DNA from: an uncultured Oscillospiraceae bacterium | GTDB lineage: Bacteria > Bacillota > Clostridia > Oscillospirales > Oscillospiraceae | DNA: 46,977 nucleotides | Direction of reading: 5' to 3' | Assembly (NCBI GenBank): GCA_910588495.1 | Contig: CAJUPU010000023.1 | Span: forward strand, 1 to 46,977 | Shown: positions 26,818 to 35,240 of the stretch, piece by piece | How the letters are laid out: the number at the start of each line of letters is the position of its first letter | Numbering within the stretch: the first letter of the stretch is position 1 | Notes under the pieces: model-generated | Databases searched by the model: none | Told to the model about the DNA's origin: nothing | What the model saw: only the letters and a program-made list of their open reading frames with translations | Program-made: the position numbers and the translations under genes

Positions 26818-27681
26818 TTGCTGCTGGAACAGCTCATGAACGGCCTGGGACAGGGGGCCATCTACGCCCTGATGTCCATCGGCTACGCGCTCATCTTCGG
26901 CGTTGTGGGCCTGGTCACCTTTGTCCACGGCGACGTGATCATGCTGGGGGCCTTTACCGCCTACTACAGCTTCGCCTACCTGGGCAGCAGCCTGCTGCCG
27001 GCGCTGCTGCTGGGCTTTTTGGTCAGCGACGGGATGGGCTTTTTCATCCACCGCGTCTGCTATGACCGCTTTTTCAACTCCCCCCGGCAGATCTCCCTGA
27101 TCTGCACCATCGGCATGGGGATGTTCCTGCGCAACCTGGTGCAGGTGGCGGCGGGGGCCGAGTCCAAGGGCATCCCCAGCACCTTCGGCTCCGGCGCCGT
27201 CCAGCTGGCGGGCTTGCGGATCACCTATAAGCAGATCTTCATTTTCGCCGTGGTGCTGGCGCTGGTGCTGGTGCTGACGGTGTTCCTCAACAAGACCCGG
27301 GTGGGCATGTCCCTCAAGTCGGTGTCCATGGACAAGACGGCGTCGGCCCTGGTGGGCATCGACACCAGGCGGACCACCACCATGGGCAATATGATCGGCT
27401 GTGCCCTGGCAGGGGTGGCGGGGGTGCTGCTGGCGGTGTACTACGGCACCATCACCCCCACCATGGGCGGCAATATCGGCATGAAGGCCTTTTGCTGCGC
27501 GGTGCTGGGCGGCGTGTCCAGCGTGGGCGGCGCGGCGGTGGGCGGACTGCTGATTGGCGTATGCGAGAACCTGGGCATCATGGTCTTTTCCGCCGGAATG
27601 CGGGACACCGTGTCCTTCCTGCTGCTGATCGCCGTCCTGCTGATCAAGCCGGAGGGCCTGTTTGTGAGGAGGAGCCGCTGA
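26818..27681 (+). CDS. livH: Branched-chain-type ABC permease LivH
   Basis: A 287-aa permease with about eight membrane segments (AIYALMSIGYALIFGVVGLV near the N-terminus) and the LivH-type loop GMSLKSVSMDKTASALVGI that contacts the ATPases. The start is TTG at 26818, nine bases after GGAGG; the ATG at 26813 is out of frame and only four bases from that site. It is followed by livM after one base. Confidence 0.9.
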   Translation: MLLEQLMNGLGQGAIYALMSIGYALIFGVVGLVTFVHGDVIMLGAFTAYYSFAYLGSSLLPALLLGFLVSDGMGFFIHRVCYDRFFNSPRQISLICTIGMGMFLRNLVQVAAGAESKGIPSTFGSGAVQLAGLRITYKQIFIFAVVLALVLVLTVFLNKTRVGMSLKSVSMDKTASALVGIDTRRTTTMGNMIGCALAGVAGVLLAVYYGTITPTMGGNIGMKAFCCAVLGGVSSVGGAAVGGLLIGVCENLGIMVFSAGMRDTVSFLLLIAVLLIKPEGLFVRRSR

Positions 27682-27682
27682 T

Positions 27683-28714
27683 ATGAGAGAAATGCTGTCT
27701 GCCCTGCGGGAACGCCGCTTCGATATCCTGCGCTATGAGAACAAGATCGCCGCGGCCATCATGGCGGTGCTGCTGGTCCTGCCGCTGGTGGTCCGGAACA
27801 AGGTGGTGGTGAACGTGTTCACCCTCATCCTCCTCTACATCATCCTGGTCAGCTCCCTCAACGTGGTCAACGGCTACTCCAGCCAGTTCAATGTGGGCCA
27901 GGCGGGCTTCTACTGCATCGGGGCCTACACCGCGGCCATCCTGGCCACCCGGTTCGGCCTGAGCTTTTGGGTGCTGCTGCCCATCAGCGGAGGGGTGTCG
28001 GCGCTGGCGAGCCTGCTGCTGTCCATCCCCACCGCCAAGCTGAAGGGGATGTATTTCACCATCGTCACCCTGGGCTTTTCCGAGATCGTCCGGCAGCTGT
28101 GCCTGAACTGGACCAGCCTGACCCGGGGCCCCCGGGGCATCTCGGGCATCCCCGCGCCCGGATTTTTCGGCATCGACTACCCCCGCAGCACGTTTTTCTA
28201 TTATGTGGTGTTCGCCCTGGCGGCCGTCATGCTGCTGTGCACCAAGCGGGTGCTGGCCTCCCGGGTGGGGCGGGCCTGGCGGGCCATCCGGGAGGACGAC
28301 GCGGCCGCCTCCTCTCTGGGGGTGGAAACGGCCAAGTACAAGATGATGAATCTGGCGTACAGCGCCTTCTGGGCCGGCGCGGCCGGGTGCGTCTATGTGT
28401 TCTTCCAGCGGTTCGTCAGCCCGGACTCCTTCACGCTGGACGAGAGCTTCAACATCCTGGCCATGAACATCATCGGCGGCCAGGGCACGCTGCTGGGCCC
28501 CATCGTGGGCGCCCTGGCGGTCAATTTGATCACAGAGCTGTTCCGCTCCGCCCTCCAGTACCGGATGCTGTTCTACTCCGCGCTGATCATCGTGATGATG
28601 TGGCTCAGGCCCCAGGGCCTGGTGGGCGCGATCAACCGGGACGTTCCGGGGACGGGGGCGCGGGAAAAGGTCCGGGGCGGAGCCGCGCCCCAGAAGGGAG
28701 GCGCCGGATCGTGA
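27683..28714 (+). CDS. livM: Branched-chain-type ABC permease LivM
   Basis: A 343-aa permease with eight to ten membrane segments, including KVVVNVFTLILLYIILVSSL and an FNVGQAGFYCIGAYTAAILA segment typical of LivM. A conserved loop (RAWRAIREDDAAASSLGVE) contacts the ATPases. The C-terminal tail is short and basic. The stop overlaps the GTG of livG. Confidence 0.92.
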   Translation: MREMLSALRERRFDILRYENKIAAAIMAVLLVLPLVVRNKVVVNVFTLILLYIILVSSLNVVNGYSSQFNVGQAGFYCIGAYTAAILATRFGLSFWVLLPISGGVSALASLLLSIPTAKLKGMYFTIVTLGFSEIVRQLCLNWTSLTRGPRGISGIPAPGFFGIDYPRSTFFYYVVFALAAVMLLCTKRVLASRVGRAWRAIREDDAAASSLGVETAKYKMMNLAYSAFWAGAAGCVYVFFQRFVSPDSFTLDESFNILAMNIIGGQGTLLGPIVGALAVNLITELFRSALQYRMLFYSALIIVMMWLRPQGLVGAINRDVPGTGAREKVRGGAAPQKGGAGS

Positions 28715-29514
28715 GCAAAGAGGTACTGCTGGAGACCAGGGCGGTCTCCAAGCATTTCGGCGGGCTGAAGGCGGTGAACGAGGTGTCCATGGAGGTGCGC
28801 CGGGGGGAGATCCTGGGGATCATCGGCCCCAACGGCGCGGGAAAGACCACCTTTTTCAACCTGATCACCGCCACCCACAGGCTGAGTTCCGGCCAGATCC
28901 TCTTCCAGGGCAGGGACATCAGCCGCCTGTCCGCGGAGAAGGTGGCCCGGCTGGGCATCGCCCGCACCTTCCAGAACATCAAGCTGTTCAAGTTCCTGTC
29001 GGTGCTGGAGAACGTGAAGGTGGGCTTCCACACCCAGACAGGGACGGGCCTTGTGGACAGCATCCTGCACACCCCCCGCTATCAGCGGGACGAGGCGCTG
29101 GCCGGCCGGGAGGGCATGGCCATCCTGGAGCGGGTGGGGCTGAGCGACCGGGCGGAGTGGATGGCGGGCAATCTGCCCTACGGCCTCCAGCGCAGGCTGG
29201 AGATCGCCCGGGCGCTGGCGCTGTCCCCCAAGATCCTGCTGCTGGACGAGCCGGCGGCGGGGATGAATCCCAGTGAGACAGCGGATCTGATGGAGTTCAT
29301 CCGCAGGCTCAACCAGGACGGCATCACCGTGGTGGTGATCGAGCACGACATGAAGTTCATGATGAACCTGTGCGGGCGGATCGTGGTGATCAATTACGGC
29401 CAGAAGCTGGCCGAGGGCGCCCCGGCGGAGGTGGCCCGGGACGAGCAGGTGATCGAGGCCTATCTGGGCGCGGGGCTGACCATCCAGCGCAGGAGAAGGG
29501 AGGGGGAGGCATGA
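28711..29514 (+). CDS. livG: Branched-chain-type ABC ATPase LivG
   Basis: A 267-aa ATPase with Walker A GPNGAGKT (about residues 38-45), LivG-type ARTFQNIKLF, a signature-like LPYGLQRRLEIARAL and Walker B ILLLDEPAAGMNP, then the H-loop VIEHDM. The start is GTG at 28711 after AGGGAGG. Its stop overlaps the ATG of livF. It powers the LivHM channel together with LivF. Confidence 0.93.
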   Translation: MSKEVLLETRAVSKHFGGLKAVNEVSMEVRRGEILGIIGPNGAGKTTFFNLITATHRLSSGQILFQGRDISRLSAEKVARLGIARTFQNIKLFKFLSVLENVKVGFHTQTGTGLVDSILHTPRYQRDEALAGREGMAILERVGLSDRAEWMAGNLPYGLQRRLEIARALALSPKILLLDEPAAGMNPSETADLMEFIRRLNQDGITVVVIEHDMKFMMNLCGRIVVINYGQKLAEGAPAEVARDEQVIEAYLGAGLTIQRRRREGEA

Positions 29515-30233
29515 GCCATTTTCTGGAGGCGCGGGATCTGACGGTGCATTACGGCAACGTCAACGCCCTGCGGGGGGTGAACTTCCATGTGGACCAGGGG
29601 GAGATCGTCACCCTCATCGGCTCCAATGGCGCGGGAAAGACCTCCAGCCTCATGGCCATCAGCAACCTGATCCAGGGGACCCGCAGGGGGACGGTGGAGT
29701 TCGGCGGCGAGGACATCACCCATTTGGCCCCCAGCAAGATCGTGAAGCTGGGGATCTCCCATGTGCCGGAGGGACGGCACATCTTCCCCAAGCTCACGGT
29801 GGAGGAGAACCTGCTGATGGGCACCTTTGGGGCGAAGAGATACGACAAGGCCCGGGCCGCCGCCGTGCTGGAGGAGATCTATCAGATGTTCCCCCGGCTG
29901 CGGGAGCGCCGGACCCAGCTGGGCGGCACCCTGTCCGGCGGGGAACAGCAGATGCTGGCCATCGGCCGGGGGCTGATGTTCTCGCCCAAGGTACTGATGC
30001 TGGACGAGCCCAGCCTGGAGCTGGCGCCGCTGGTGGTCAAGGAGATCTTCGAGCTGATCCTGGACATCCGGGACCGGGGGACCACGGTGCTGCTCATCGA
30101 GCAGAACGCCGGGCTGGCCCTCCAGATCGCGGACCGGGGCTATGTGCTGGAAAACGGCAGCATCACCCTCACCGACACGGGGGAGGCGCTGCTCCACAAC
30201 GAATCGGTGATCAAAGCTTATCTTGGGATATAG
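29511..30233 (+). CDS. livF: Branched-chain-type ABC ATPase LivF
   Basis: A 240-aa ATPase with Walker A GSNGAGKT, LivF-type HVPEGRHIFPKLTVEENL, signature LSGGEQQMLAIGRGL, Walker B VLMLDEPSLELAP and H-loop LLIEQNA. The usual SLGLAP after Walker B is SLELAP here. The ATG follows GGGGGAGGC. It completes the five-gene transporter, and the next gene starts 12 bases downstream. Confidence 0.93.
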   Translation: MSHFLEARDLTVHYGNVNALRGVNFHVDQGEIVTLIGSNGAGKTSSLMAISNLIQGTRRGTVEFGGEDITHLAPSKIVKLGISHVPEGRHIFPKLTVEENLLMGTFGAKRYDKARAAAVLEEIYQMFPRLRERRTQLGGTLSGGEQQMLAIGRGLMFSPKVLMLDEPSLELAPLVVKEIFELILDIRDRGTTVLLIEQNAGLALQIADRGYVLENGSITLTDTGEALLHNESVIKAYLGI

Positions 30234-30245
30234 GAGGAAAACACC

Positions 30246-30749
30246 ATGCTGGAAGTGAAGAAAGAGCCGCGGGCGAAGGAGATCGAGATCATGCGCGCCC
30301 TCATCCGGGACCGGGGGAGCTATCTGTATTGCCTGGTGGAGGCGGCGAAGCGGGCGGGGGTGGACTGGGAGTCCATCGCCCGGGCGGGGATGACCCAGTT
30401 CGGGTGCCTGAAGTACCAGGCCAAATTCACTCAGATCCAGGGCCTGGACGACTTTTTGGAGACCTATCTCACCCCGGAGACGAAGCAGATCTTTGACAGC
30501 GACCTCATCGAGCGGGACGAGGACCACGCCGTCATCAAGGCGGGCTACTGCCCCCTGCTCCACGCCTGGCTGGAGTGCGGCGGGGATGACTCCGGGGCGG
30601 CCAAGCTGTGCGACATCGCCATGGACGCCGACCGGACCCAGGTGAACTCCATCCCGGCCCTGCGCTTCTCCCTGCGCAAGTCCCTGGCCGAGGGGGACTG
30701 TCAGTGCGAGTTCCTGGTGGAGCGGCTGAAAAAGGAGGGACAGGCATGA
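30246..30749 (+). CDS. ATC-hydrolase-family protein (L-2-aminothiazoline-4-carboxylate hydrolase-like)
   Basis: A 167-aa cytoplasmic protein of the PF14196 type, named for the Pseudomonas enzyme that opens the ring of L-2-amino-thiazoline-4-carboxylate to N-carbamoyl-L-cysteine. Recognised by the pattern YCPLLHAW (C102), LCDIAMDAD (C122) and EGDCQCEFLV (C152, C154) in the expected order. Length fits the stand-alone family (about 150-190). The ATG follows AGGAGGAAA, and the stop overlaps the next ATG. Family members in gut Firmicutes are numerous and mostly untested, so the exact substrate is open. The neighbourhood (cysteine desulfidase, amidohydrolase) supports a cysteine-yielding reaction. 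Confidence 0.8.
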   Translation: MLEVKKEPRAKEIEIMRALIRDRGSYLYCLVEAAKRAGVDWESIARAGMTQFGCLKYQAKFTQIQGLDDFLETYLTPETKQIFDSDLIERDEDHAVIKAGYCPLLHAWLECGGDDSGAAKLCDIAMDADRTQVNSIPALRFSLRKSLAEGDCQCEFLVERLKKEGQA

Positions 30750-32581
30750 AGCCCTTTTCCGAGGCAAAGGTGACCATCATCGGGCTGGGCTTTTTGATGG
30801 AGTACATCTTCCCCTGCTTCCGCCGGGCCATGGGGGAGCGGGCGGCGGCGCAGCTCAACGCCGTCACCGCCGACGCGGGAGACCTGGAGGGCAAGCGGCG
30901 CAGGCTGGGCATCTCCGTCCTGCTGAACGACAACGCCGGGGCCCTGCGGGAGCTGGAGCCGGACTGGATCTTTTTTGCCCCGCCCCCCTCGGTGGCCCCG
31001 GAGCTGGTGGAAAACTGCCTGAGGCCCTATTTCGACGGGCTGCGCGGCGCCGGGAAGCCCGTCCCCGCCCTGGTGGCCTTCCCGCCCAGCCCCGCCGGGG
31101 CCTTCTACCAGGAGAAGCTGGGGGAGGACCTGAAGGTGGTCAACATCATCCCCAACATGATCTCCCGGGTGGGGGAGGAGGACGTGTCCAGCGAGGCGTG
31201 CCACCTGATCACCTACCCGGCCCGGGACAACTGGACGCTGGAGGAGAAGGCGGAGCTGGGGGCGTTCCTGTCCCCCATGGGCCGCAGGCTGGAGCTGACG
31301 CCGGAGCTGACCCTGCATGTGCTGTCCGCCGAGATCGCCACCCACCCCCTCACCGAGCTGGCGGACGCGGCGGCCCGGCGGCTCACCGCCCGGGGCGTCC
31401 CCTGCACCTATCAGGAGGCGGCAGGCTGTATGCGGGCCTTCCACCAGAAAGCCAGGGGCTACACCGCCCCCGGCACCAACCATTGCGCGCTGGACGAGGT
31501 GAAGGACCCGGCGGCGGTGGAGCTCTTGGGCCGGGTGACGAAGAGCTGGTACGAGGGGCTGCGGACCTATCTGACCGGGCGGGGCTTCGACGCCCAGCGG
31601 GCACAGCGCCTGCTGGACCCCCTCTTCGACCTCTATTTCCACGAGGCCCAGCTGGAGAGCCGGGAGACCCTCCTGGCCAAGGCCCGCAAGGACGCCACCC
31701 CCGGCGGGATGCTGGAGCTGTGCATGGAGCGCTATCGTGACGTGGTGGAGCCCAGGCTGGAGGCGCTGTTCTCCCAGGAGGGGACGCCGGAGCAGGCCGG
31801 TGTGGATGAGATCGGGGAGCTGATGGCCCTGATCACCGGCGCGGTGGTGGAGCGGGGCAGGGGCCTCACCGCCGTCAAGGCCCCCTCCTTCGGCCCCGGC
31901 CAGCACGCGGTGATGTTCGGCGTGCTGGCCCGGGCGGTGCTGGATGAATTTGGCGCGCAGGAGGGGGACGGCCTGCTGCTGGAGGCGGTGTCCCGCTATG
32001 GCGAGGAGCGCGGCCGGCGGATGGCGGCGCGGTGCGCCCGGGACGGGGTGGAGCCGGATATGGCGGCCTACTTTGCCTACGGGGAGTGGACCGCCTCCCA
32101 GGGCTTTGAAAAATCCGGCCTGCTGGACGATCCCCACCGGCACTACCAGGTGCTCCAATGCCCCTGGTGCGCCGCCTGGGACCGGACGGGGCTGGGAGAA
32201 TACGGGAAATACTACTGCCGCTGTGTGGACCGGTCCATCCTCCGGGGCTTCCATCCCGCCCTGCGCCTGGAGCTGCCCGCCTACCACACCATGCCCGGCG
32301 GGACCTGCTGCGACTTCCATTGGAAGGACGCGCCCCGCACCGACGATTTCGACCGGCGCCGGCGGGAGCTGGCGGAGCGGGTGGGCACGTCCTGCGTGAA
32401 GGATTTCCTGTTCCACACCGCCCACCTCTATCAGACGCTGACCCGCTGCGCCAAAGCCCGGGACGGGGCAAAGGGCCGGGCGGCGGAACAGGTGGCCCGG
32501 CGGGACTTCGCGGCCCTTTGCAGCCATCAGGAGCTGCTGCGGGTGCTGGCCGCGGCGCAGGGAGATCTTGAGACGCCGTAA
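30746..32581 (+). CDS. Fusion of ProC-like reductase and ATC-hydrolase-family domain
   Basis: A 611-aa protein. Residues 1 to about 230 resemble pyrroline-5-carboxylate reductase: a dinucleotide-binding start VTIIGLGFLMEYIFP, then VNIIPNMISRVGEED and a ProC-like segment after it. Residues about 240-370 are a helical region (dimerisation-like). Residues about 385-545 repeat the ATC-hydrolase pattern: MFGVLARAVLDEF, CPWCAAWDRTGL (first C at 472), YYCRCVD (491, 493) and GGTCCDFHW (521, 522). The ATG at 30746 follows AAAGGAGGG; an apparent longer start lies inside the previous gene. The reductase half suggests redox chemistry on a ring like thiazolidine or thiazoline carboxylate, the sulfur analogues of proline and pyrroline carboxylate (inference). 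Confidence 0.8.
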   Translation: MKPFSEAKVTIIGLGFLMEYIFPCFRRAMGERAAAQLNAVTADAGDLEGKRRRLGISVLLNDNAGALRELEPDWIFFAPPPSVAPELVENCLRPYFDGLRGAGKPVPALVAFPPSPAGAFYQEKLGEDLKVVNIIPNMISRVGEEDVSSEACHLITYPARDNWTLEEKAELGAFLSPMGRRLELTPELTLHVLSAEIATHPLTELADAAARRLTARGVPCTYQEAAGCMRAFHQKARGYTAPGTNHCALDEVKDPAAVELLGRVTKSWYEGLRTYLTGRGFDAQRAQRLLDPLFDLYFHEAQLESRETLLAKARKDATPGGMLELCMERYRDVVEPRLEALFSQEGTPEQAGVDEIGELMALITGAVVERGRGLTAVKAPSFGPGQHAVMFGVLARAVLDEFGAQEGDGLLLEAVSRYGEERGRRMAARCARDGVEPDMAAYFAYGEWTASQGFEKSGLLDDPHRHYQVLQCPWCAAWDRTGLGEYGKYYCRCVDRSILRGFHPALRLELPAYHTMPGGTCCDFHWKDAPRTDDFDRRRRELAERVGTSCVKDFLFHTAHLYQTLTRCAKARDGAKGRAAEQVARRDFAALCSHQELLRVLAAAQGDLETP

Positions 32582-32593
32582 GGAGGCTTTTCC

Positions 32594-33859
32594 ATGAGAG
32601 AACGACAGCGGGAATACCTGGACCTGCTCCGCCGGGAGCTGGTGCCCGCCCTGGGCTGCACCGAGCCCATCGCCATCGCCTATGGGGCGGCGCTGGCCCG
32701 CAGACTGCTGGGGTCCTTTCCGGAGCGCATGACGGTGTCGTGCAGCGGAAATATCATCAAAAATGTGAAAGGGGTCGTCGTCCCCACCACGGGGGACCTG
32801 CGGGGCATCGACACCAGCGCCCTGCTGGGCGCGCTGGCCGGGGACCCGGAGCTGGAGATGGAGGTGCTCTCCCGGGTGGGGCCGGAGGATGTGGAGCGGG
32901 TGCGCGCCCTCAGGCAGACGGGGCTGTGCCAGGTCAAGGCGCTGTCCGGCCCGGCCTACCTCCACATCATCGTGGAGGCGGAGGGAGAGGGCCACACCGC
33001 CCTGGTGGAGATCCTGGACGGCCACACCAACGTGGTGCTGGAGCAGCGGGACGGCGTGCCGGTGTTCCAGGGCGAGCGCGCCGGCGTGCGCCGGGCCAGC
33101 GCCCGGCGGCAGGAGATGACGGTGGCGGACATCTACGAGTTTGCCCGGACGGTCCCTTTGGAGGAGCTGGAAGCGGTGCTGCGCCGCCAGGTGGAGTGCA
33201 ACCTGACCATTGCGGAGGAGGGGCTGCGGGGCGAGTACGGCGTCCGGGTGGGCAAGACCCTGCTGGCGGGGGGCGACGGCTCCGCCCGGCGCAAAGCCAT
33301 CGCCTACGCCGCCGCGGGCAGTGACGCGAGGATGAGCGGCTGTGTCCTGCCGGTGGTGGTCAACTCAGGCAGCGGCAATCAGGGGATGACCGTTTCCCTG
33401 CCCGTGATCGTCTACGCCCGGGAGCTGGGGCTGGAGGAGGAGCGACTCTACCGCGCCCTGGCCCTGTCCAACCTGACGGCCATCTACCAAAAATCCTTCA
33501 TCGGCGAGCTGTCCGCCTACTGCGGGGTGGTGAGCGCGGCCTGCGGCAGTGCCGCCGGGCTGGCCTACCTGTGCGGGGAGGGGCTGGAGGTCATCTCCAA
33601 CACCATCGTCAACACCATCGCCAACGTCTCCGGCATGGTGTGCGACGGGGCCAAGCCCTCCTGCGCGGCAAAGATCGCCACCGCCGTGGAGGCGGGCTTT
33701 TTGGGCCTGGACATGGCCCGGGAGGGCCGGGTGTTCCAGGCGGGGGAGGGGCTGGTCCAGCGGGACGTGGACGCCACCATCGCCGCCTTCGGCCGCATGG
33801 GCCGGGACGGCATGAGGAGCACGGACGAGGAGATCTTGAACATCATGGTGGGACGATAG
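32594..33859 (+). CDS. cyuA: L-cysteine desulfidase (CyuA / UPF0597 family)
   Basis: A 421-aa cytoplasmic iron-sulfur enzyme that splits L-cysteine to pyruvate, ammonia and sulfide; relatives may act on L-serine. Visible are LGCTEP (C22), C310 in YCGVVSAACG, C350 in VCDGAKPSC and C357. The spacings 310-350-357 equal those recalled for the cluster cysteines 282-322-329 of the Methanocaldococcus enzyme, with C22 matching its Cys25. Other family blocks are SGNIIKNVKGVVVPTTG and NSGSGNQGMT. The ATG follows AAGGAGGC, 12 bases after the fusion gene. It gives the operon its end product, sulfide plus pyruvate. Confidence 0.92.
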   Translation: MRERQREYLDLLRRELVPALGCTEPIAIAYGAALARRLLGSFPERMTVSCSGNIIKNVKGVVVPTTGDLRGIDTSALLGALAGDPELEMEVLSRVGPEDVERVRALRQTGLCQVKALSGPAYLHIIVEAEGEGHTALVEILDGHTNVVLEQRDGVPVFQGERAGVRRASARRQEMTVADIYEFARTVPLEELEAVLRRQVECNLTIAEEGLRGEYGVRVGKTLLAGGDGSARRKAIAYAAAGSDARMSGCVLPVVVNSGSGNQGMTVSLPVIVYARELGLEEERLYRALALSNLTAIYQKSFIGELSAYCGVVSAACGSAAGLAYLCGEGLEVISNTIVNTIANVSGMVCDGAKPSCAAKIATAVEAGFLGLDMAREGRVFQAGEGLVQRDVDATIAAFGRMGRDGMRSTDEEILNIMVGR

Positions 33860-33867
33860 GAGGGACT

Positions 33868-35049
33868 ATGAGAGACGTGCGAGAGCGGGCGCAGGAGCTG
33901 GCGCCCCAGCTTCTGCGGCTTCGCAGGGCCCTGCACCGCTGCCCGGAGCTGGGCTTTGAACTGACGCAGACCCGGGCCCTTGTGACCGGGGAGCTGGAGC
34001 GGATCGGGTGCCGGGATGTCCGAGAGTGCGGCGGCGGGGTGGCTGCCTGGCTGGGCCGGGCGGAGGGCGGCCGGACGCTGCTGCTCCGGGCGGATATGGA
34101 CGCGCTGCCCATGGCGGAGGAGAGCGGGGAACCCTTCGCCTCTGTGAACGGAGCGGCCCACGCCTGCGGCCACGACCTGCACACCGCCATGCTGCTGGGG
34201 GCGGCCCGGCTGCTGAAGGAGCGGGAGGGGGAACTGCCGGGCCGTGTGGTGCTCATGTTCCAGGCGGCGGAGGAGACCGCCTCGGGCGCCAAGGCGATGA
34301 TCGACGCGGGCATCCTGGACGGCGTGGACGCCGCCTTCGCCCTGCACACCGCCCCCGGGCAGGCGGTGGGGGAGATGAACTTCACCCACGGCCCCAAGAC
34401 GGCGTCCTTCGACCGGTTCGCTTTGCACATCGAGGGGCGGGGCGGCCACGGCGCCGCCCCCCACCAGGCCGCCGACCCCATCAACGGGGCGGTCCACCTC
34501 TACCTGGCCCTTCAGGAGCTGATCGCCCACGAGTGCCCGCCGGACGAGACGGCGGTGCTCACCATCGGGGCCTTCCAGGGGGGGACGGCGGGCAATGTGA
34601 TCCCGGCGTCGGCCCGGCTGGAGGGGACCGCCCGGGCCGCCGGGCGGGAGACCCGGGCCGTGCTGCTGAAAAGGCTGGAGGAGCTGACCCAGGGCGTGTG
34701 CGCCTGCTTCCGGACCCAGGGGCGGGTGGAGTATCTGGCCCAGGTGCCGCCGCTGTACAACGACCCGGCGCTGACCGCCCGGATGGCCGCGGCCGCCCGG
34801 GCGGTGCTGGGGGCGGAGCGGGTGGATGAGAGCGCCCGTCGGCTGACTGCGTCGGAGGACTTCGCCCTGGTGGCGGAGCGGGTGCCCACCGTGTACGCCA
34901 CCATTGGGACGGGGCTGGCGGAGGACGGGTATCCCTATGGCAGCCACCACCCGGCGGTGCGGTACGACGAGGCCGCGCTGCCCCTGGGGGCGGCGGTATT
35001 CGCGGGCTGCGCCCTGGATATGGGGCATGGACCCCAGGGCGCCGGATGA
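33868..35049 (+). CDS. M20 family amidohydrolase (HipO/aminoacylase-like)
   Basis: A 393-aa metal-dependent amidase. Metal and catalytic motifs are in order: LLLRADMDALPM, HACGHDLHTAMLLG, MFQAAEETASGAK, ALHTAPG, the lid-domain RGGHGAAPHQAADP and NVIPASARLEGT near the dimer region, and SEDFALVAERVP. It belongs with M20D enzymes that remove N-acyl groups from amino acids. In this operon it is well placed to free cysteine from an N-carbamoyl, N-formyl or N-acyl form, the role AtcC plays in Pseudomonas, although it is not of the carbamoylase subfamily as far as I can judge. The ATG follows AGGAGGG, eight bases after cyuA. Last gene of the unit. Confidence 0.9.
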   Translation: MRDVRERAQELAPQLLRLRRALHRCPELGFELTQTRALVTGELERIGCRDVRECGGGVAAWLGRAEGGRTLLLRADMDALPMAEESGEPFASVNGAAHACGHDLHTAMLLGAARLLKEREGELPGRVVLMFQAAEETASGAKAMIDAGILDGVDAAFALHTAPGQAVGEMNFTHGPKTASFDRFALHIEGRGGHGAAPHQAADPINGAVHLYLALQELIAHECPPDETAVLTIGAFQGGTAGNVIPASARLEGTARAAGRETRAVLLKRLEELTQGVCACFRTQGRVEYLAQVPPLYNDPALTARMAAAARAVLGAERVDESARRLTASEDFALVAERVPTVYATIGTGLAEDGYPYGSHHPAVRYDEAALPLGAAVFAGCALDMGHGPQGAG

Positions 35050-35056
35050 GGAAGGA

Positions 35057-35091
35057 GACCGGGGACGTAGTGCATACGTCCCCGGTCTTTC
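35057..35091 (+). terminator. Terminator of the thiazoline/cysteine operon
   Basis: Perfect 13-bp stem GACCGGGGACGTA (35057-35069) with TACGTCCCCGGTC (35075-35087), followed by TTTCT. Confidence 0.85.
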
Positions 35092-35150
35092 TGCCGCTGA
35101 GACCCTATGCCGGCGCCACGGCGGCTTGTCGTCAAATTTGAACTTTTTGC

Positions 35151-35169
35151 AAACTACTGGAATAGTGTT
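35151..35169 (+). promoter_or_regulatory. BlaI-type operator 1 (imperfect)
   Basis: AAACTACTGGAATAGTGTT is an imperfect palindrome overlapping the -35 box of the blaI-like gene. It is related to the perfect operator 37 bases further downstream and is likely bound by the BlaI-like repressor. Confidence 0.7.
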
Positions 35170-35196
35170 GACAGATCCACACGACTGTGATAGTAT
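35168..35196 (+). promoter_or_regulatory. Promoter of the blaI-like/M56 operon
   Basis: TTGACA (35168-35173), exact 17-base spacer, TAGTAT (35191-35196). It is bracketed by the two operators, so repressor binding would block polymerase. Confidence 0.85.
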
Positions 35197-35205
35197 GTGT
35201 ATCGT

Positions 35206-35223
35206 AAACTATTGCAATAGTTT
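35206..35223 (+). promoter_or_regulatory. BlaI-type operator 2 (perfect palindrome)
   Basis: AAACTATTGCAATAGTTT, a perfect 9+9 inverted repeat just after the transcription start and before the ribosome binding site. Confidence 0.8.
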
Positions 35224-35240
35224 GAAAGGAAGTGATCGAA

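Noticed and set aside
26813..26820. A frameshift at the start of livH, because an ATG lies five bases before the TTG in another frame
   Set aside because: The TTG has the better spacing (nine bases) to GGAGG, so no error is needed.
30701..33025. 774-codon minus-strand open frame over the fusion and desulfidase genes
   Set aside because: Shadow frame opposite two convincing enzymes with intact motifs.
35100..35110. A third copy of the 16-bp GACCCTATGCAGCCAG box
   Set aside because: Only the first ten bases match and it is not followed by a TTGTWT element; it lies in the terminator-to-operator gap of another operon.
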